A stretch of 64,000 nucleotides of DNA from the NCBI GenBank assembly GCA_942159475.1, contig OW804097.1, positions 7,965,685 to 8,029,684 on the forward strand. The letters are read 5' to 3'. The notes under the pieces were generated by a model. That model had not been told where the DNA came from, did no database searches, and was given only the letters and a program-made list of their open reading frames with translations. Positions 24,801 through 33,800 of this stretch are shown piece by piece; the first letter of the stretch is position 1, and each line of letters opens with the position of its first letter. The stretch is from Sthenelais limicola (taxonomy: Eukaryota; Annelida; Polychaeta; Phyllodocida; Sigalionidae). The translations under genes were made by a program, and so were the position numbers.

Positions 24801-27800
24801 GTGCAAAATCAGTACACAACTCTGCTTACTTATATTTTACCATTCAGAGAATTTGTGAGAGTCAGTAAGAATTTTTTCTAAAATTTTATAGGAAACAAAT
24901 CTGCCTTGATGAGAATTATTCATGAGACAGAAGAAACAGAAGGAAATATTTGTGACATTTCCCAAGTACCTGAGATGTGGGGATATCGGGCCAGGGTTAC
25001 ACCAGAGTACCTTAGTTTGAAACTCACTGAGGTGCACAATGGTAGGGATGAACGAACTTATCCCCTGTTGCATCATTTCCTTAAAAATGTAAGTATATAT
25101 TGATATTGCATTTCATTAACTATTGGGGAGACACACCACCTACAATCAATTAACAAGATTCACATGTAAAATGAAAAACACATAATGTAGTCATCACCAC
25201 TAGTGATGATGCGGTATTACAGCGACCCCTGGACCCTGGAAGCCCACTTCATCCACCTACCTCTAACTAACCTCTGCGCCATCTCTCGTCATTTGCCCTT
25301 CACCCCTCACTTTCTTCCTCCTCCTCACTCCTCTCACACCCTTTCTTTTTCTTTTCCGGACATTATATCAAAAACCCTTTACCCCTGAATATACTCATTT
25401 CTGTGAAGAACATTATTAATGAAAAAATGAAGCCACCTAAGAGAGGAGCAGCTGCCAATGCAACCGCCGAGCAGTCAAACACGGAGGCAAAGTCAAAACC
25501 CCCGACTTGTAATTTTAAGCTTACAAGCAGATATAGCACATATATATAGCATATATCACAGGTTTACTTGACATCTTGAATCCACCCATCTCATTAGTTT
25601 GTTTCTAGGGCAACCGGTTGCTTAGCAACAGCCATTCTAATTTTTTATTTGCCTGGGTGGATTCCTTGGGTTCAATATAGGGGGGATAGGTAAGGTTAAA
25701 ATAGTTCTAGCAGTGATATTTTTGCAGTGGGAGACAGGAATCCATTACAAAAGGCGGCCATTTTGGAAAATTGCTGCCATAGTCGTTAGGGGGCAAAATC
25801 GTGATGGCCCTATGTTCTAAAATGTTCTTATAGTTCTTATGTACCACTGTGAGAAGTTTCATGCTTTAATCATTAAACCTACAATTTTTTCCCTAATCTG
25901 CTCTACTACAAGGCCTGCCAGGGCCTTGGCCGTTACTTCACCACAAACAGCCGAAGCCCCCAAACCTCAGGGAATTAATACCATAAGAACATGAGTAACG
26001 CAAGTGTCACCCAAGTGTCACACTTGGTGGATTCCCATATTTTGCACAGAGAGATGTTACTATAATCTTAAGATTAAATTTGATTTGAAAACATTAATTA
26101 ATTCTAAAAGTCGGGTAGATCTACTGGATTTTCCCCTTTTTTGTTTGTCAGTATTATAATTTTACCTACAATTTCCTTAACAATAGGCTATAATTAATGT
26201 ATACATGGCCAACTATTGGTTTGAATTGTTCATAATGAGTAGTAATGTTTGAAAAAAGACTTTTGCAATAATTAAACCATATACATGAAATCATTTCAAC
26301 TGGTGAGGGAATATGTAATACAGCATAATAATGTTGAATTTTCAAGGCAAATTTTTCACCAAAATAATGTAAACCGAGGGAGAGAGGGTGACCGTTCGGA
26401 GGATGGGTACTTTGCTAGTTTATTATAAACTACAGATTTCGTTCAAAAACAAGCACTAACATTTCTCATCATCATTTACTAAGGTTCACCCCTATTGTAG
26501 CTCAGTGAATTATGCTTATTCTAATATATTCACAGGAAAAGCTGTTAAGAGTTGTGCAGCTACTCCCAAATATTGTGCGTTTTGTGCTAATGGCAAGTCA
26601 GTACTACCACAAGCGTGCTGGCAGAGTTGATGCAGAGCAAACTACTGTGGAGGAATTCCTCAAGTCTCTCACAGGTATGTTTTATATAGATTGAGACCTT
26701 TCTGATAACAAATGCATGAATTGTGGTTTCACTAAGTTTGAAATACAACTTTGAAATTGGCACTGATAGCACACAGATAATACTTCCTCAAAAGGCTTGG
26801 GACTCATTATGTGCTTTATAATGTGTGATATATCAGAAAGAGACTTTCAGATAATTGTATTCCACAACAAATATAATGAGCATAGAAGAATGTAATAATT
26901 GAGTCAGCTTTTGAGGTTACAATGTCTGTGAGCCTATAAGAGTTGTAGGAAACAATGTCCTGGTTCTCATAGTATCATAGCTCAGCAGGTCAATGTGGAA
27001 CAAAATGAGTTTAAATTTGGTTTTGAATATTATTTTGTTTGCATGATTTAGTGACTATAATAACCTATACTAGCATTAGAGTTCAAATGAGTATGACCAA
27101 AGTCTGTATTTCCACAAATTAGAAGCGAAGCATGTGATGTCTGGAGTTAATCTGAGCATGTATAGGCCTATTCATTTTTTCGTTGAGATTCCAAGAAGAA
27201 TGAAGCAGATGGACTATTTCTGGATGTCTGCAGCGCATGGCGTCGAGTTCAGGCCCTTCTCAAACAACATGGTAAGTGTCCTTTTTTCAATTTCCCTGTC
27301 ATTTTCACCATAAGATTTTTGTTGATAATCTGAGACACCAGACATATGTATTGATAGATATTTGCACTTACAAATTAATGAATTTTTTTTTAAAAAGAGC
27401 AATGAAGGCTATTGTAAAAGAATATTATCCTTTGAAATGAATGTCTACATTCATTAACACAAACTCCTACACCTTTCCCAAACGGAAATTTAGACAATTG
27501 CTACATGCAACTACACCATGCTAAATTAGGATATGCAGCATACAAATCTGTAAAAATTACAATAGTTGTAGGCCAGCAGGGGCAATGCATACCGACCAAG
27601 TTCTGCGATGAAGACATTAATGAAGCTTCTCCAATTACAAAACTCCTGCCAAATGACCATGGAGACGGTTTCTGCATCAAAGGTCTCTTAGATTACCTTT
27701 GTAGTGTGCACAACAAATTCATGGCAGAATCTAGAAGCCTCTCAAATTTGGTGTAAGTATGATCCCAAATTTCTAGTCCTGGCAAGTACAAAGTGTATTA

Positions 27801-30800
27801 GTATTATCACCTCCTGAAATGTTCCATTGTAGTATTAGTTAGACTAAGATGTTCAACCCGAATTTAGAATAATTATGTAAAACAGATATGTTACAACACA
27901 AGGAAATAATTCAATCAATGCTTTTCTATGATCTGTCCACAGGCCAGGACCTGAAGTGGCCCTGCGTAATGTGAACGCGACCCACCTCATCACCTACAGA
28001 TTGGAGAGTGAGCTGTTGCCACTCATCTCTGCCCACTGCACCAACATAACGTACAACTTTGAGAGCATAGAGCAGCGCCTGAAGGACCACTTCATTGCAG
28101 GAAAAGCTTTCCTCAAATTTGATGTAACTATATACATGTCATTCATGGTGGTTGATACACTGTTTGAGATGCCAGTTTGGTTATACATTTCCAGAGAGAG
28201 ATTGTTTTACTATTTGGTCGTCCAGTCAGAATGAACAGTAGAAAATATTTAGGTTTTGACCGACGTTAACTGAGAGCAATTTGGATGTGTCTGCCATTGT
28301 TGAAACCTCCTCCATCAATCCCAAATATATGATTATTGTTAGAGAATTAATGAATGGGACTAATTCGCCCAGTATTGTCATTCTTTTCCAAAGCACCAAT
28401 GGTCCTTTGTGAATTCCTATTTTATGACTACACACACTAATTAAACCTAACTTACTTTATCATATGTTGAATTTGCAGATTGAAAATGTTGAATTTTGTG
28501 ACGATATCAACAACGTTAAGCAACTTGAAAATCTTAAAAACAAAATAACACAGGTACGATTTTATCTATGCTGATTGTCACATTTAGAAATTTGTTTGGC
28601 TGGAATTTGAGATAATTGTGCTATATATAATATATGACATTTGATCCAAGGTGGAAATTGAACTGGCAGTGCAGATAGCAATATCGAAGGGGTTGAGATA
28701 CTTGAGTGACATAGAGGACTGCTTGCTCTGCCTTGACAAAGCCATTGGACTCATTGCCATGCTTGGTGGCAAACCTGATACTCTGCTGTGTACTTTTATG
28801 ACGGACACCCTGCAGATGGATGAAAATATTCTTCCTACCAAGGTAAAGTAAATATTTATGCTATTTGAATTTGCCACATTGTTTCAGAGACTTTCATATA
28901 TCTGGTGAAATCTACTAGTCATACTATTTTTAACAGAACAACAAATAATAGATATACAAGTTCAAAGAAAATAACTTGGCAGTATGTAACTGTTTTACAG
29001 GCCAAGGGACTTTGTCGACTGAAACACACACAGGCACTTTGGCTCCTTCTCTCTTTTGAAAGGGAGAAGATGGTGGCTAGGAATCGTCTGGTAAATAGAA
29101 TGGACTCTTCTTCTCTTCAATCAAAACCTAGTATTTTTAGATAAGAAAGATATAGACTTCCATATACAGATAAACATATACAGATATCAGAAAGATACCA
29201 GTGAGTGTACAAACAACACCACCTCTGCAAAGGTTGGGGTTACCTACAGGGTCCCACAGGGAACTGTGATGGGATCTCTGCTATTGCCTCGATCACGAAT
29301 ACAACACCACCACCACTGGTGTCAGGTGTACAGGACGCTCTATGCCTGTGCGCAACTACCACATGCATGGTGATAGTGGCGAGTGGTGTGGTGTGCAAAC
29401 AGCACTCAAGTTTGAATGGTTCATGGCCATAGGACCGAAAGAAGTGCCAATCCTGATGTTTGTGTACCGTAAATGTATGTATTCCTCCAATCAAAAAGGT
29501 AGCCTATGATTATAGCTTTCGATTAAGACCAATTTCACTGCCGTATGTAGTGTTTAAGTTTGATAACAGGTCGAGATATATAGCATGGGTATTACTAGGA
29601 AAGACCGGGAGATCATGCGACGGCTTCAGTTTTTAGTTCTCAGAGGGCGGGGTGGTTACATTGGTCTAGAAAGTATATCCGCCAAGAAAGATGAATGAAT
29701 GTACTGGGCTTTAGTCACTATAATGAAGTAACGTCTATGGAACTTCCCTCCACCACACACACACACCCACCCACCCTGCCCTAGTGAGCGCATGCATGAC
29801 GCTGCATGCATGCGCTGGCCCAGCAGAGTTTCCCAGGCCAGGGCTAATTGGTTGTGATTGGTACTGTTCGTGTACCCATGCCTCCACATTGTAATTATTG
29901 TACCTTTCTAGCGGTTTTTGGCTACAGACATGTACAAACTGTTTCGAGCTTGTTGAGTTGTCAAACTATAGCATTGAAGTGGAAATACGGTAAAAAAGGC
30001 GGGGCTTAAGAGGAGGAAATGTGCGAAAGAGACAGAGAAAGGTAGCAAGGAGTACTGTATGGCGTGGGACCCTATTTGTGTGGCATCGTTCAGAAACCTC
30101 CATAAAGCTGACGCTTTTTGTATACAAAAATGCGGATGGATGCCGATCGTCAAGAAAATGTAAAAAGAAAAAAGCATGGCCCTGAACATAGTACTTTGAC
30201 AAAAAAATAAATTGGCAGCACTGCCGTATGTAGTGTTTAAGTTTGATAACAGGTTGAGATATATAGCATGGCTATTACTAGGAAAGACCGGGAGATCATG
30301 CGACGGCTTCAGTTTTTAGTTCTCAGAGGGCGGGGTGGTTACGATTGGTCAAGAAAATGTAAAAAAAAAAATGCATGGCCCTGAACATAGTACTTTGACA
30401 AAAAAATAAATTGGCAGCACTGGAATATGTTACAGAATACCGGTACCTGGGCTTAGAAATTGATGAAGGTCTAACCTTCAACCCCAGCATTATATCAAAT
30501 ATATAACAAGCAATTAACAGGATTAAGGCCACAGCCAAAATTAACCACTAGTAAAAACAGACTCCTGATATATAAAACAATGATATGCCCTGTGTTTGAC
30601 TGCTGTGATATATTCAATATTCCAGGCCAGAAAAGATACTTAGACAGATTGCAGGCGATTTGAAACTCATTCTTCAGACTGGCATTCAAAATTTTTAAAA
30701 AAACAGACACACTGTGCTCCACTTGACCTTCGACACCCTCCGCTTCTTCCCTTGGAAGAAGTCAGAATGACTCTATTTACAATCAGAAAAGGTGCCCAGA

Positions 30801-33800
30801 CAGACTAGCGTCCAACGATTTTACTCTTATACCAGCCACATCCTTATCCACCCGTTTGCAATATTTTCCCCAGTGAGAATGTCTATTGATGCATGGAATA
30901 CTCCATTTAAGCTATTGGCTACAACCTAGTGTACTCAGATTTTCGATTCCGGTTGCAACACTTTTTTTTATTATTATAAAACTTTTATTCAATAAAACAT
31001 GTACATTTCTGCTATGTTGTACTGAAGCGGAAAATCCCCTCTCAGTGTTTCACAACGCTGAGATCTTCCCAGGCTCCCTTCAGAAATTAATAGAAAGGCA
31101 AATAGGAAGAATTCACAATTAAAGACAAATACATTGTTTGGTTACTAAGAATATGGAGTCGACCCGCTTTTAAATGGTAGGATGCGAATGACGGTCATGG
31201 CAGTGTCCTATTGTCCGTGGTTTCATATATTGTCCGTGGTTTCATATAGTTGCCAGAGGTATTTCGTCATAGAGTCTTTAGTTAGTTCATTTAAAATATC
31301 GCATCTTGATAATGAGTTCGAGTAAATGTGTGAAGTGAATTAAATTATCATTCTACAACAATCGTTAATACTAGAGTACAATCATGTTGCTAAATTACAA
31401 TTCAATCTCCAATATATCCTATGTGGTATCAATTTAAAGTGGGGTTGAGTCGGTACTCAAAGACTTAATCAATAGTCTGATCACAAGATCACATAATAAT
31501 GATATTATTTCGCAGAAATGTTAATTATACAATCGTTACATCCTAGTTTAACTCTAGGTCGGGATTACTTACACAATCCGTCATCGTTTTCACAGCAACA
31601 CTGAAGCCAGGGATGTGGATTGCAGCCATTACACTTGCCTTGCTTGCATCACGCTTCCCGTGATTGACACTAGGACAAACTAGTTTGTCCCACTCACACC
31701 ATGAGCACCCTGTCTGCCTCCCACAGCAGATGTGCGGGAGGAGGCAGGGTCACCAAAACAAATGCATAGGGAATCATATCGATAGCTGGGCGGGTGGGTG
31801 GTCATAATTAAAAATGAGAAAAAGAAACCATACATATACAAGTAAGTAGCCAAAGACTTCCCCTGCCAAAGACATCAACCTGTAACCTAGCGGCCACACT
31901 TCCCTGGACCTGAATTCGAGGGGAAATCAGAAATAGTTCAAGTTAACGAAAATTCAGCTAAAGTGAATTATTAAGTTGGAACTCTGCAGGGAAATTGCAA
32001 AATGATCAGCTTAACCAAAAATTCAGGTAAACCGAGTTCAGGTTATGAGTGTCAAGGGTCTCCACATCAAGATGAATATATCATAAACGTAGCATGTCCC
32101 ATCCTATTAGGTTAGCCTAGCTTAGTTTACGATACCTCATATTCAACTCTTATATTTCTATTCAACTTCATTTTATTTGATAGGGAACTTCTGGAAGAGC
32201 TACGGTTTTCAATGAAGAGAGGCACCCTATTCCGGTGTAAAATTACTTTATTATTGTTATATTTGTATACCAATAATGATTTGGGGGCTTGTGTGTTAGG
32301 ATAAATAGGGAGTTCAATTATTATTATTTTCATTAGTTATCATTAGTATTATTATCATTTATAGGAACCGTTTACCACAGTAGATTCAACAAACTACAAA
32401 AGAGAATTACATAAAGAACAACAACAGGCCTTGGAAAGAGGCCTGCAGCATATGCCGTGTGATCTGCTGCTGGCAAGGTTGTATGAATTCATCGTGCTCC
32501 ATGTGACAATCAAACAAGACAAGGGAGGGGACGATTACTTTGACAACACTCAAGTGATGTAAGTGGCTACAGCATGTGTAACAGCATTTACCTAATGTTT
32601 TGATAGATAAGTTTACTGCAAGAAATATGCAACAAATTGTATTGTATTGTTTGTTTATTTCCCGAATCAGTACAACTAACATTTTAATTTGTAACAATAA
32701 CAATTTACCCCGGAAAATGGAACATCTGCCTTTTATGGCAACCATATCATAAAGCTCCATATCCACTAGCACAAGTATAGGTCACCATCAATAATCGATT
32801 GTCGTTCACCTGGGTGACCAACAATACCAATGTGACCAACAATCGGTCTCCAGGTTCCGATTGACAGTCGTTTGTCGGTCCCTTTTCGATTGACAGTACC
32901 CTACCCAAAGTTTTGTTTATGTTTTCATGGCCATACAAAAGGTGGTTATAATTTTGGCTACCTGTTGTTGACCTCTGTGAATAGTTTAGAGTACATTTGT
33001 ACGTTTATTTTTAACATTTAAATTGATTTAGAATTAATTATTCGTATTTTTCGCATTTATTCTGATTATTTTGACTTTATTTTGGGAACTTAAATTGGTT
33101 GGTTTTTTTAAATATTTTTATTGGCCAGACTTTTAACACATTATCAAATATGCACAACCAGTAATACATTTATTTTCATGCGTTGCCATTCCAACTTATT
33201 CAACTCTTAAAAGCAAAGAAAGCTTATTATGTCCAATTTTCTTTTTCACCCCTTTTGTGTCTTGTTGCTAATCAAACTGATTGCAAAAACAACAACAAAA
33301 TATGGGCCATCCACTTTTGATATTAATGTAATCATCTTAGCCAGTGCCAGGCATTAGGTGCTATCATTTGTTTATAAAGATACATACATGTGTAGTTCTG
33401 CCCTTGGAAGGAATTAAAACTTGTTGGAATTAGTGAATTCTGATGCATTGGGGGCGCCCCCTCTCCACAACCAGGTAGTTGCTTACCCACAAATCTGTCC
33501 ACCCTCTTCCTTCTTCTCCATAAAACCAAACACTCAATACGGGATAAAAATTACCATCTGAGCTACAACGACTGTCCAATTACTCTTGTAAGATTGATTA
33601 TTTTTTGGGGAAAAAAAGAAAGTATATTTCAAGGTGTAGACACATTTTTCCAGACTTGGTGAGTACCTGGCCGACTACTTGGAAAAGATTGACGCACCTG
33701 ACATGCCAGCTCTAACTGATAGCACGTTCCCACAATCCATCATGGTGGAGCAATGTGTGGCCACTTGGAGAGCCATCTGGGCTTACTCTAAAAAGAAAAA

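Larger units (their letters stand above)
29091..32364. other. 3.3-kb intron rich in degenerate repeats
   Basis: It holds a weak RT-like remnant (about 29220-29280, VGVTYRVPQGTVMGSLL), an A-B-A-B duplication at 29536-30421, a LINE thumb remnant at 30415-30980 and the left copy of a dispersed repeat (31715-31912). A 19-bp motif ATTGTCCGTGGTTTCATAT is tandemly doubled near 31209-31246. Confidence 0.55.
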
